The notes: generated by a model not told the origin, from the letters alone. A DNA stretch of 22,904 bases from CAYNYI01 sp964401455 (GCA_964401455.1 CAYNYI010000046.1:1-22904), one strand, 5' to 3'. Shown: positions 15,486 through 22,904, numbered from the stretch's first letter. Made by a program: numbers and translations.

Positions 15486-16421
15486 TCAGCGTATTATCTG
15501 AAAATCCTTTAGAAGTATATCGGGTACCTTAAGCCTGAAATTGTCGGCCTTTTTTTTGTTTATGAATTTTCTCCCTTTTTTCGGGACTAGAACAGATAAA
15601 TCAGCAACAGGTCTTCCATGGAAAATTTCATCACCCATCTCGCAGATAAGTTCAGCATGGTGCACAGCTTCCGGCAGCGCGCCGCATAATGCCCCCCTTG
15701 ACGCCCATGTTTTGTCTATAGCAACCACTCTGACCCCGTTTTCTTCAATTGCTTTTGCGATTTTACTGTCCGCGACAATATTATTGTGTTCATCTATTAT
15801 TTTTTTTAGCCCCAGCATAATGAAAACCGTCCGTTCAGATACATTATCGGTTAATATCTTCCTGATTTTTTCAAAACGGGGTTCAGGAAAAAATGAGTCA
15901 CATTTGTACCCTTTATCTTCACAGATCATTTCTATTTCCTGGGATGCCACAAAATGAGATTTATCTCCCACAACACATATTTGCTTAATCGGCGGCATTG
16001 TTCTTTCAGCCGCATCAATGGCTGAAGCGAAAGGTTCAGCCATTCCGACACCGCTTATATTTCCGCTCGGAAGACCTGACTCAAGAAAATCCGAAACTCC
16101 GCAGAAAAGAACCGGTACGGACTTCATCTTTTTTAATTCATAACATGATTCTTTTAGAAGTTCTTCACCGGAAATAACAAGCAGTTCCGGCCTTTTGGCC
16201 CTGAGGGACTCAATGAATATACTTATCTCACGGCTGTCATCTGCGCTTCCGATATCAACAAAATATACATCGGTACTAAAACGGCTCTGATAGTAACTTC
16301 GCAGTTTTTTATAAATTTTTTCATCCCATCCGCCGTGGTTTTCATTTGAATACGCAAAAAGTATTCCTGCTCCGGAAACGCAGAAGACGGAGAAAAGTAC
16401 AATAAAAAATGATTTTAACAT
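15486..16421 (-). CDS. ABC-type substrate-binding protein (ABC_sub_bind/TrpX-like)
   Basis: 311 residues from ATG 16421. A signal peptide (MLKSFFIVLFSVFCVSGAG) is followed by a two-lobed periplasmic-binding fold: PELLVISGEELLK, then VPVLFCGVSDFLESGLPSG and ISGVGM in the first lobe, KQICVVGDKS in the second, and INKKKADNFRLKVPDILL at the end, a typical tail of this family. In related systems (TrpXYZ-like) the partner genes encode a permease and ATPase; none is nearby. The ligand is unknown. Starts at 16436 and 16481 are possible in the same frame; 16421 is preferred because the signal peptide begins there and a weak GGAA lies upstream. It probably forms a two-gene operon with the GH3 gene. Confidence 0.75.
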   Translation of the reverse strand: MLKSFFIVLFSVFCVSGAGILFAYSNENHGGWDEKIYKKLRSYYQSRFSTDVYFVDIGSADDSREISIFIESLRAKRPELLVISGEELLKESCYELKKMKSVPVLFCGVSDFLESGLPSGNISGVGMAEPFASAIDAAERTMPPIKQICVVGDKSHFVASQEIEMICEDKGYKCDSFFPEPRFEKIRKILTDNVSERTVFIMLGLKKIIDEHNNIVADSKIAKAIEENGVRVVAIDKTWASRGALCGALPEAVHHAELICEMGDEIFHGRPVADLSVLVPKKGRKFINKKKADNFRLKVPDILLKDFQIIR

Positions 16422-16487
16422 AATTTTTGATTCCATATCCAGTTGGATAAAATAACTAATATCAATCAGATCTGTTGACATATATTG

Positions 16488-16517
16488 CTGAATAAGTTAT
16501 TTATTATTATCTATATT
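16488..16517 (+). promoter_or_regulatory. Candidate promoter of the FecR-domain/beta-barrel gene
   Basis: CTGAAT (16488-16493), an 18-base spacer and TATATT (16512-16517) give a leader of about 30 nt with AGGAGG. A competing choice is TTGACA (16475-16480), 17 bases and TATTTA (16498-16503). Either may be used. Confidence 0.45.
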
Positions 16518-16554
16518 TTCATAGAGAAATTCAACATTTTTCAGGAGGTCTTTG

Positions 16555-18891
16555 ATGCTCAGAATCTTTGCTTTTATTCTCATCCTAACTTTCGCGGTAT
16601 TAGCGGATGAAACGGCTCCGATTGTGCCAACGCCTCAGACTGATTCTGTAGATTCGTCTGCCGGCGCAGTCTTCAGACCGGAATCTTTTACCGGCAGTGT
16701 AAGCTTACTTATAAAAGGCGACTCGGCGATTGACACAACTTTGCTTTCAGCTGAAACCGTGATCATGGGGAATGAACGCATAATTCTTTTAGACAGCGCG
16801 GCCTTGAAACTTAAAAGCAGCGGCGGATCAATCCTTGATATCTCCGGAAAATCAGACATAATTATTCATGAAATATCTCAGTCCGGAAAAGATTCATCGG
16901 CTGTTGAAAAAGCACGAATCTCTATTAAATCCGGTTCAGTCGAAGCAGAGATACCGACAGATAATGGAAAAGCGGATTATGCATTTATGACTCCTTCCGC
17001 CGCAGTTAATGTAACCGGCACCGAACTGGGACTTTTAGTTTCTGAATCAGGAAAAACCGTACTCAACGTAATAAAAGGTTCCGTACTCATAAAGCCTAAA
17101 GCCCCCGGCGCAGAAACCAGGAAAGTCGCCGCGGGCGAAAAAGTATCTGTAGAAAAAGGATCAACGGATATTGCGGATGAAAAGAACCAGAAGGAAGAAA
17201 AAGAATCCGGACCGAAAGAGGGTTCCGCCGCTGAGAAATCACCTTCCCCCGCTCCTGCAGCTCCTGTTCCGGCCCCCCCCGCCGAAGCTCCGGAGACTGC
17301 TGATAGTACACCGGATACCGCTGAAACCGAAGAGAAAGAAGAGCCTGATGACTCTAAAGGTAAAAGCGCCGGCATGTCAACCAGCATGAGCGTTGGATCT
17401 GTTACAATAAACGGTCAGCAATGGACAAGACTCAGTCTGCGTCCGGATATACCGATAGGAAATTTTGGCGTGGCTTTTGATATTGAACTTTTCATTGATC
17501 AAAATTCACAGATCAGCGATAAAGGGTGGCAGTTTGACAATGCCACCGAAGCGGTGGAATCTATACTGAGAAAAATATACTACGTGAGATACGGCCATCC
17601 GGGCGATAAACTCTATGCAAAAGTCGGAGCTCTCGACAATGTGACGCTCGGATACGGCCTGATAATGTCCGGCTATTCGAATGCCATGCAGTACCCTGAA
17701 GTAAAAATGCTCGGTCTTGATTTCGAACTGAACGATATCGGACCGTTAGGTTTCGGCACCGAACTTATGGTCAACAACTTTCAGGATTTCCAGAAAGGCG
17801 GAGCACTGGTAGGATTAAGAGGCAAGATAAAACCTCTTAAGACAACGGGACTCCCGGTTCTAAGTAATCTTGAGACAGGCGTCAGTTTTGTCACCGATAT
17901 GAACCAGCGCGCTACTCTGAGAGACCGCGACGGCGACAAATGCCCGGACCTCCTTGATGAATTCCCCGATAACAAAAGATGGTGTATAGCCGATACAGGA
18001 GTAATAAAAGAAAAATACTCTCAACCCACTAAAGATGAAATAACGGCTGTGGCCCAGAGAGAGGACAGCGCTTATATAGAACAGACCCGGGGTTTTATTG
18101 AAGGAGAAGACCCGATTTCCATGTTCGGCGCGGATATAGGGCTCCCCGTGCTTTCCAAGGGGATACTTGGTCTTACCGTTTACGGGCAATATGCCATGAC
18201 GATAGACGACTCGACAAAAAATGACTCACACGGCTCTGAGGGCTTCGGCATAACGGCTCCCGGTATACTCGCCAATATCGGCCCGCTTAACATGAGTCTC
18301 GAATACAGATACTTTAAGGATGAATTTAAAGCAGGCTACTTCGACAAAGCCTATGAACTTGACAGAATGAAAATGTATAAAGATCAAAGCCTTCTCGCAA
18401 AAGATTATTTCCTGGAAAGATATGACGGCACAACCATGTCAGGTGTGTACGCCGGAGCCTCTCTTAATATAGTCAATCTGATAACCGCGAGAGCCGGAGC
18501 GGATTTCATGTCCATATCCTATGAGGATGATACTCTGGCCGCTCCCAAAAAGTCAAGATCAATAAAGGCAGAGGCCGGTGTCGGTGAAACCGTAAAAAGA
18601 ATCATAGAAAAATTCAAGATAGCAGATGTTTCCGCCTATTATCATAAAGACAATATCGGAACCTATCCCATGAAAACAAACAGCGACGGAGAAGAAGCAT
18701 ATGACACTCTCCTTGAACCTACACCGTATACAATAATGGGATACAAGGTGGGATTCAAAGTTTCTGAAGGGGTTGTTCTTCTTTATGACAATCAGTATGT
18801 ATATGTTCTTGATGAAAAATCGGACGGAACAGGAAGAAAAGAATTCAAATCCGAAAAACGTATGAACCTTGAAACAGTTATAAGCTTCTAA
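16555..18891 (+). CDS. FecR-domain protein fused to a putative outer-membrane beta-barrel
   Basis: 778 residues from ATG 16555, with AGGAGG 6 bases upstream. The in-frame TTG three bases earlier is rejected. A signal peptide (MLRIFAFILILTFAVLA) is followed by a FecR-like beta domain at ~45-205 (DSAALKLKSSGGSILDISG; the typical TPSAAVNVTGTELGLLV; IKGSVLIKPKAPG). A Pro/Ala/Glu linker occupies ~205-275. The remaining ~500 residues have alternating beta strands rich in Tyr, Gly and Asp and end in NLETVISF; a terminal Phe is the usual signal for outer-membrane barrel insertion. Inside the barrel, D457-D472 (DRDGDKCPDLLDEFPD) resembles a thrombospondin type 3 calcium loop, with cysteines at 463 and 477. 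FecR normally senses or anchors; a ligand or partner is not visible. A terminator follows at 18903-18960. Confidence 0.7.
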   Translation: MLRIFAFILILTFAVLADETAPIVPTPQTDSVDSSAGAVFRPESFTGSVSLLIKGDSAIDTTLLSAETVIMGNERIILLDSAALKLKSSGGSILDISGKSDIIIHEISQSGKDSSAVEKARISIKSGSVEAEIPTDNGKADYAFMTPSAAVNVTGTELGLLVSESGKTVLNVIKGSVLIKPKAPGAETRKVAAGEKVSVEKGSTDIADEKNQKEEKESGPKEGSAAEKSPSPAPAAPVPAPPAEAPETADSTPDTAETEEKEEPDDSKGKSAGMSTSMSVGSVTINGQQWTRLSLRPDIPIGNFGVAFDIELFIDQNSQISDKGWQFDNATEAVESILRKIYYVRYGHPGDKLYAKVGALDNVTLGYGLIMSGYSNAMQYPEVKMLGLDFELNDIGPLGFGTELMVNNFQDFQKGGALVGLRGKIKPLKTTGLPVLSNLETGVSFVTDMNQRATLRDRDGDKCPDLLDEFPDNKRWCIADTGVIKEKYSQPTKDEITAVAQREDSAYIEQTRGFIEGEDPISMFGADIGLPVLSKGILGLTVYGQYAMTIDDSTKNDSHGSEGFGITAPGILANIGPLNMSLEYRYFKDEFKAGYFDKAYELDRMKMYKDQSLLAKDYFLERYDGTTMSGVYAGASLNIVNLITARAGADFMSISYEDDTLAAPKKSRSIKAEAGVGETVKRIIEKFKIADVSAYYHKDNIGTYPMKTNSDGEEAYDTLLEPTPYTIMGYKVGFKVSEGVVLLYDNQYVYVLDEKSDGTGRKEFKSEKRMNLETVISF

Positions 18892-18902
18892 TTAAAATTA
18901 TT

Positions 18903-18960
18903 TCCGGACCCCTGAACGGGTTTACCAACTCATATTATGGGGTCCGGACACATTTTTTTT
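18903..18960 (+). terminator. Terminator of the FecR/barrel gene, overlapping the convergent PLD gene
   Basis: A perfect 10-base inverted repeat TCCGGACCCC/GGGGTCCGGA with a 26-base loop is followed by eight T (18953-18960). Its right arm and T run lie inside the end of the minus-strand PLD gene and encode part of its CPDPII tail. Confidence 0.7.
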
Positions 18961-19445
18961 CTGCCGCAATCCCGGCACTCTTCCCCCATCCACAACCGAT
19001 CAAAATAATCCGCAAGCGGGCGTGTTTCTAAAGCATTCTCTGTAATAAATCCGGTTTCAAAGTTCCTGTTTTTCCTTGATTTTGCGCCCATGCCGGCACC
19101 GGTTATATTGGCACTGCCGCAATAACCCAGAACACCGTCAACAATAACAAGTTTACTGTGAACTCTTATACACTCCTGCATCTCCATTCCTCCCTTAAAC
19201 AGTGAGGGTTCAAGATCAAAGCTTTCTTTAAACGGACTTGAAAGCGCGCCAGCGTGAATTAATCTGATACAGACACCGGATTCAGCCATTTCTGAGAATT
19301 TCCTGAGAAAAGAAACACTCCTTTTACCGGATATAATATGCATATCCTTAACATTAGCCGATGAAATCCAAATATACTTTTCGGCCTTCAAAACGTACCT
19401 TTCAAAAAAATCCGAATAATGTTCTCTGTCCCGGATAAATTTCAT
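18930..19445 (-). CDS. Single-HKD phospholipase D-like protein with cysteine tail
   Basis: 171 residues, one PLD domain. The catalytic signature is H96-S-K98 followed by D103 and G110-S-A-N113 (HSKLVIVDGVLGYCGSAN). One HKD copy means a dimer is needed for the active site, as in Nuc-type nucleases. There is no signal peptide, so it is cytosolic. The C-terminus carries C157, C160 and C166 (ECRDCGRKKMC), too few for a classical zinc finger alone but possibly metal binding. The substrate could be DNA, RNA or phospholipid. The ATG directly follows the TAA of the glutaminyl cyclase gene (TAAATG), which points to translational coupling. Confidence 0.85.
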   Translation of the reverse strand: MKFIRDREHYSDFFERYVLKAEKYIWISSANVKDMHIISGKRSVSFLRKFSEMAESGVCIRLIHAGALSSPFKESFDLEPSLFKGGMEMQECIRVHSKLVIVDGVLGYCGSANITGAGMGAKSRKNRNFETGFITENALETRPLADYFDRLWMGEECRDCGRKKMCPDPII

Positions 19446-20264
19446 TTAATAGATCTCACTTCTTTGGAGCCCCCCCCTTATTCTGTATATGTTTCTCCAT
19501 CTTTTACCGGTTATAAGTAGCTCTCCGGAAAGCTGGTCAAAGGCGATTCCGTTTAGAACATTCTCAGGGTCATCTGTATTCTCCTCGGCGATTAACAGTG
19601 AACAGTCAATTATATACTGAACCTCACCGGAAAGAGGGCTTATCGCCGCGATATCAGCAGTTTTCCATATATTGGCGTAAATACAGCCGCCGGCATATTC
19701 AAGCTCATTTAAATTGAAAACCGGACGTCCGTCAGGGTATATAACACTGATTTTATCAAGAAGGTTGAAATTCGGGTCATAAAAACGAATTTTATCCGTA
19801 CCGTCAGACATCATAAGGGTATCAGTCCCTTTGGACGAAAGCCCCCAGCCCTCCCCGTCATAATAAATTGTATCGACACAGGAAAGCGTACGGATATCCC
19901 GGATAAACGCGGTACCTTTTCTCCAGGTAAGCTGAAAGATTTTGTTTCCCGAAAGCGCACAACCTTCGGCAAAATACCCGTTTATTATTTCTGTCTCTTT
20001 TACAAGAGCACCGGTAACCGCGTTAATTACCCTCAGTCTGGATTGTCCGTATAATCCGCAGCTTTCAAATATTTCTCCCTCATGAAGGAAAAGCCCCTGG
20101 GTAAAACAGGAAGAATCTTTCGGAATCCGGGCTATAATTTCCGGAAAGACAGTCGGAACTTGCATTAACCGACTCTTTTTCTCTTCCGAGTCATCTGTCT
20201 TACACGAAATAAAAAAAATAGAGGCTGAGATTATTATGAAAATTCCGCGGAATAAAGGTTTCAT
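19446..20264 (-). CDS. Glutaminyl-peptide cyclotransferase (glutamine cyclotransferase family), putative lipoprotein
   Basis: 272 residues from ATG 20264. A signal sequence ends at FFIS-C21, a relaxed lipobox, so it is probably lipid-anchored. The five-bladed propeller family is clear from FTQGLFLHEGEIFESCGLYG, AEGCALSGNKIFQLTW, EGWGLSSKGTDTLMMSDGT, FNLNELEYAGGCIYANIW and VLNGIAFD...LLITGKRW. It converts N-terminal Gln of secreted proteins to pyroglutamate. The ORF can be read from 20306, but 20264 is preferred because a promoter with no leader lies directly before it (20271-20300) and the signal peptide begins there. The PLD gene follows without a gap. In Bacteroidota such enzymes modify signal-peptidase products; whether that holds here is unknown. 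Confidence 0.9.
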   Translation of the reverse strand: MKPLFRGIFIIISASIFFISCKTDDSEEKKSRLMQVPTVFPEIIARIPKDSSCFTQGLFLHEGEIFESCGLYGQSRLRVINAVTGALVKETEIINGYFAEGCALSGNKIFQLTWRKGTAFIRDIRTLSCVDTIYYDGEGWGLSSKGTDTLMMSDGTDKIRFYDPNFNLLDKISVIYPDGRPVFNLNELEYAGGCIYANIWKTADIAAISPLSGEVQYIIDCSLLIAEENTDDPENVLNGIAFDQLSGELLITGKRWRNIYRIRGGLQRSEIY

Positions 20265-20270
20265 ACCAAT

Positions 20271-20300
20271 AATATGAAACAAGTCATGTCTGTTTTCCAA
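20271..20300 (-). promoter_or_regulatory. Leaderless-type promoter of the glutaminyl cyclase gene
   Basis: On the minus strand TTGGAA (20300-20295), 18 bases, CATATT (20276-20271), then 6 bases to the ATG at 20264. No ribosome site fits between. Confidence 0.6.
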
Positions 20301-20316
20301 ATGCAAAATACACTGA

Positions 20317-20345
20317 TTGACAATTTTCTTAGAGTTAATTATTTT
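20317..20345 (+). promoter_or_regulatory. Leaderless-type promoter of the PBP1A gene
   Basis: Consensus TTGACA (20317-20322), 17 bases, TATTTT (20340-20345), then 6 bases to the ATG at 20352. It decides the start against the upstream in-frame ATG at 20274, whose frame runs through this promoter. Confidence 0.65.
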
Positions 20346-20351
20346 ATATCA

Positions 20352-22709
20352 ATGTTAAAAAATGCGCTTGAAAAATTCTTCTTCTTCGAAAAATATATTG
20401 AAGGAATCTCTCCCGACGAAAAGGAAAAGATTACCGTAAAAAAAATCAGGATTACCCTTGTTCTGGTAACCGTTGGTTTTTTTGTTTTCGGAGGTTTTAT
20501 ATGGGGCTCGGTGAGCTATGTGATCGACGACCTGCGTTCCCCTCATCAGCTGGGAAATATAAAGACAGATCTTATAACGCGGGTATATTCCAAGGACAGC
20601 GTTATGCTGAAAGAATTCAGCTATGAAATAAGAATACCGTTAACCCTTGATACACTTTCAAAAGAGACGCGAAGGTTTCTTTTAGGATCATTTCTGTCAA
20701 TCGAAGATAATGACTTCTTTAATCACTGGGGTATATCAGTAAAAAGAACCCTTGCCGCTGTCTGGACAGATATACTCGCCGGCAGAGCTGAACAGGGGGC
20801 TAGTACTATTACGCAGCAGCTCACAAAAAACCTCTTTTATGCTTCCAAAGAAATAGGAATTGCCAAAAAAACCATCTCTAGAAAGCTCAGGGAGGCCATA
20901 ACCGCGATCCGCCTTGAAAAGACTTATACCAAAAAAGAAATTTTTGAGATGTACCTTAACCAGGTCTATATGGGCGCCGGAGCATACGGAATAGAAGCAG
21001 CCTCGGAAAAATATTTCAGCAAAAACGCGAATGAACTTAGCCTCTCGGAAATAGCCTGTTTTGCCGGAATGGTGCAAAGACCAAATGCTTTCCGTCCCGA
21101 CAGGCATATGAATGCGGCAATCAGAAAGCGCGACCTTGTACTTCGGCGTATGCTGGAACTTGAATATATAGACTCTACAGAATACTCGCATGCTGTTTCG
21201 GCCGGGCTGAATTTAAGACAGAAAGAGTCCGGAATCGGCAAAGCCCCCTATTTTGTTGAAATGATACGGCGACACTTAGAGGACGAATACGGAACGAAGC
21301 AGCTTTATACCGGAGGACTCTCGGTTTATACTACTCTTAATTATAACCATCAGCAGATACTGGATTCTTCCGTTTCCTCACATTTGTCGGAAATGCAGGC
21401 TTTTCATGACAACAAATTCATAAAAGAACCCGGGCTCTGGAAAATAAGAAAAAATTTTAAATTAGGCCGCGACTCTCTCAGGAAATCAGTAAATTACTAT
21501 CTTTACAAACACAATCTCCCTGATAATCCTGCCGACAGGATCGATTCGCTGGCTGCCGCACTTCGTGAATTCAATAAATCTCTCGATGACACTCTGCAGC
21601 ACCGAGTCATGCAGACCTGCTTTCTTTCTATGGACTCCAAAACCGGAGCTGTACTTGCGTTCACCGGGGGACGGGACTACGCTGAAAGCAAATTCATCAG
21701 AACAACACAGGCTTTCAGGCAACCGGGTTCTTCTGTGAAACCATTTGTATATTCCTATGCTATATCCAGAGCCGGCTATTCCCCTGCCAGCGTTCTTCTG
21801 GACCAGGCATTTTCAATTAAAACAAAAGACGGAATGTGGACACCCGAAAATTACAACAGAAAGTTTGAAGGCCCCTGTACTCTGCGGCGCGGCCTGGCGG
21901 TTTCCAAGAATCTGATTGCGATTAAACTTTTAATGAAAATAGGACCGGCTAATGTAATAAGACATATAAGAAATTTCGGTGTTGATACAAGATTTTTCAG
22001 CCCGGTACCCTCTATGGCCATAGGTTCGGCGGAAATACTGCCCATAGACAATATACATGCGTACAGCGCCTTCGCTAATTATGGAATACAACCCGAAATA
22101 TTCTGTATAGACAGCATTAGGGACCGAAACGGAAATCTTCTGGAGAGTTCTATCCCAGAGTATCATACTGTGCTTGACTCTCAGTCCGCTTATATTATGA
22201 GCTCCATGCTTTCCAGCGCTCTTTATGAAGGTACTGGATTATCGGCAATTCGAGAAGGATTCGACCATCCCGGCGGGGGAAAAACCGGAACAACAAATGA
22301 CTATACCGATGCCTGGTATATTGGCTTCACAAGGCATATAACCGCCGGTGTCTGGGTAGGATGCGATCAGAATCATTCTATGGGCAGGGGAAGAACCGGA
22401 TCTTCCGCCGCTCTCCCTATATGGACTGACTATATGATAAGGACCCACGAAAATATCCCAAAAGAGGATTTTCAGACGCCTTCCGGAATCATCAAGCGTG
22501 ATATATGTAAAGAGACAGGGCTGCTTTCCGGTCCGCTCTGCAAGAGAATCCGACACAATGAGCTTTTCACATACAAAACACTCCCCGACTCAACATGCTA
22601 TGAGTATCATCTGGCAAACAAGGACAACATAGACCCGTTCAGAAAAAACGAGAGAAAACGCTCCCGGAAAGATACCACGAGCAATCCTCCCGTTTTCCTG
22701 CGTTTTTGA
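20352..22709 (+). CDS. mrcA: Class A penicillin-binding protein (PBP1A-like, transglycosylase/transpeptidase)
   Basis: 785 residues. A short cytosolic part and one membrane anchor at ~38-60 (ITLVLVTVGFFVFGGFIWG) precede the GT51 glycosyltransferase at ~105-270. Catalytic Glu is E118 in SIEDNDFFNHWG; QGASTITQQLTKNLF and the FEMYLNQVYMGAGAYG region follow. The transpeptidase domain at ~420-700 has S460-S-V-K463 (QPGSSVKPF), S518-K-N520 and K644-T-G (GGGKTGTTNDYTDAW). It polymerises and crosslinks peptidoglycan at the inner membrane. All catalytic motifs are intact. The promoter at 20317-20345 sets the start. The gene is divergent from the cyclase gene with 87 bases between, so both share the control region. 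The tail is basic (RKNERKRSRKDTTSNP). Confidence 0.93.
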   Translation: MLKNALEKFFFFEKYIEGISPDEKEKITVKKIRITLVLVTVGFFVFGGFIWGSVSYVIDDLRSPHQLGNIKTDLITRVYSKDSVMLKEFSYEIRIPLTLDTLSKETRRFLLGSFLSIEDNDFFNHWGISVKRTLAAVWTDILAGRAEQGASTITQQLTKNLFYASKEIGIAKKTISRKLREAITAIRLEKTYTKKEIFEMYLNQVYMGAGAYGIEAASEKYFSKNANELSLSEIACFAGMVQRPNAFRPDRHMNAAIRKRDLVLRRMLELEYIDSTEYSHAVSAGLNLRQKESGIGKAPYFVEMIRRHLEDEYGTKQLYTGGLSVYTTLNYNHQQILDSSVSSHLSEMQAFHDNKFIKEPGLWKIRKNFKLGRDSLRKSVNYYLYKHNLPDNPADRIDSLAAALREFNKSLDDTLQHRVMQTCFLSMDSKTGAVLAFTGGRDYAESKFIRTTQAFRQPGSSVKPFVYSYAISRAGYSPASVLLDQAFSIKTKDGMWTPENYNRKFEGPCTLRRGLAVSKNLIAIKLLMKIGPANVIRHIRNFGVDTRFFSPVPSMAIGSAEILPIDNIHAYSAFANYGIQPEIFCIDSIRDRNGNLLESSIPEYHTVLDSQSAYIMSSMLSSALYEGTGLSAIREGFDHPGGGKTGTTNDYTDAWYIGFTRHITAGVWVGCDQNHSMGRGRTGSSAALPIWTDYMIRTHENIPKEDFQTPSGIIKRDICKETGLLSGPLCKRIRHNELFTYKTLPDSTCYEYHLANKDNIDPFRKNERKRSRKDTTSNPPVFLRF

Positions 22710-22730
22710 ACTGCTTTTCGGAGCGCCGGA

Positions 22731-22904
22731 TTACTTCACCAAAGTTACTTTTCTGTATACAGCCTTTTCTCCCACATTTAGGCGAAGAGTGTATATTCCG
22801 GTCCTTAAAGTCCCGTGGTAGCGGCTGCGGCCCTCTTTTCTTAAAGAAGCCTGAGCCGGTCTGATTTTTTGTAACAGTTAAAAGACTTTTTTTAAGTGGC
22901 TCCA
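22731..22904 (-). pseudogene. C-terminal T9SS sorting-domain fragment interrupted by a stop or frameshift
   Basis: Read from the right edge, the minus strand ends with RSRYHGTLRTGIYTLRLNVG and YRKVTLVK, the G-I-Y-x-L-R-L and terminal K-x-x-L-V-K pattern of type IX sorting domains. This makes it the tail of a surface or secreted protein. In that frame a TAA lies at 22878-22880, only 41 codons before the stop. Either a nonsense mutation breaks the gene, or an extra A in the run of six at 22865-22870 shifts the frame (with five A, another frame joins from the edge). A sequencing error is possible. The rest of the gene lies outside the window. Confidence 0.55.

Noticed and set aside
20274..20351. 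Upstream ATG start for the PBP1A gene
   Set aside because: The 26 extra residues are coded by the promoter region and precede the usual cytosolic start of this family.
1..22904. CRISPR arrays, insertion sequences, prophage or defence genes
   Set aside because: No regularly spaced repeats, terminal inverted repeats or transposase/nuclease cassettes seen; the PLD protein alone is not evidence of a defence system.

Overview
The window looks like a chromosomal segment of a Gram-negative bacterium of the FCB group, most likely Fibrobacterota or a relative. It encodes a PorU-like type IX secretion (T9SS) sortase with its own C-terminal sorting domain. A second T9SS-type C-terminus is cut by the right edge. 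There is also an MlaE lipid-transport permease, a protein that appears to end in an outer-membrane beta-barrel, SecD/SecF and a class A penicillin-binding protein. Base composition is moderate, with many ATA (Ile) and AGA (Arg) codons throughout. I see no transposase, integrase, phage gene, CRISPR array or obvious foreign island. The assignment rests on gene content only.

Layout. 1-2091 (minus): AMMECR1-domain protein (cut by the left edge), a repeat lipoprotein, and a stand-alone ThiD2-type thiamin enzyme. 2184-2256: tRNA-Glu(CTC), whose promoter overlaps the divergent ThiD2 promoter. 2257-2580 is non-coding and ends in a strong hairpin terminator. 2617-8202 (plus): PilZ protein, porU, a 56-residue membrane protein, and a membrane-anchored Arg/Asn/Asp/Gly-rich protein. 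8351-14361 (plus): mlaE with a receiver-only response regulator, secD-secF, and a SpoIIE-like/HATPase fusion. 14362-16421 (minus): a NagZ-like GH3 protein and an ABC-type binding protein. 16555-18891 (plus): FecR-domain/putative beta-barrel fusion. 18930-20264 (minus): PLD-like protein and glutaminyl cyclase. 20352-22709 (plus): PBP1A. 22731-22904 (minus): disrupted T9SS sorting-domain tail.

How the genes fit together. Nearly everything concerns the cell envelope. SecDF drives Sec export, PorU processes T9SS cargo at the outer membrane, MlaE moves phospholipid, PBP1A builds peptidoglycan, and the GH3 protein and glutaminyl cyclase would act in the periplasm. PilZ and the receiver protein are the signalling inputs.

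The most interesting signals are these. (1) A recurring promoter architecture, TTGnnn-N18-nATATT, in which several ATGs lie only 6-9 nt after the -10 with no Shine-Dalgarno, implying leaderless mRNAs. (2) A FecR/beta-barrel fusion with a calcium-type DxDGD loop. (3) A SpoIIE-like/HATPase protein missing phosphatase metal ligands. (4) A NagZ-like protein missing the His/Asp acid-base dyad. (5) A small membrane protein paired with an Arg/Asn-rich disordered protein.
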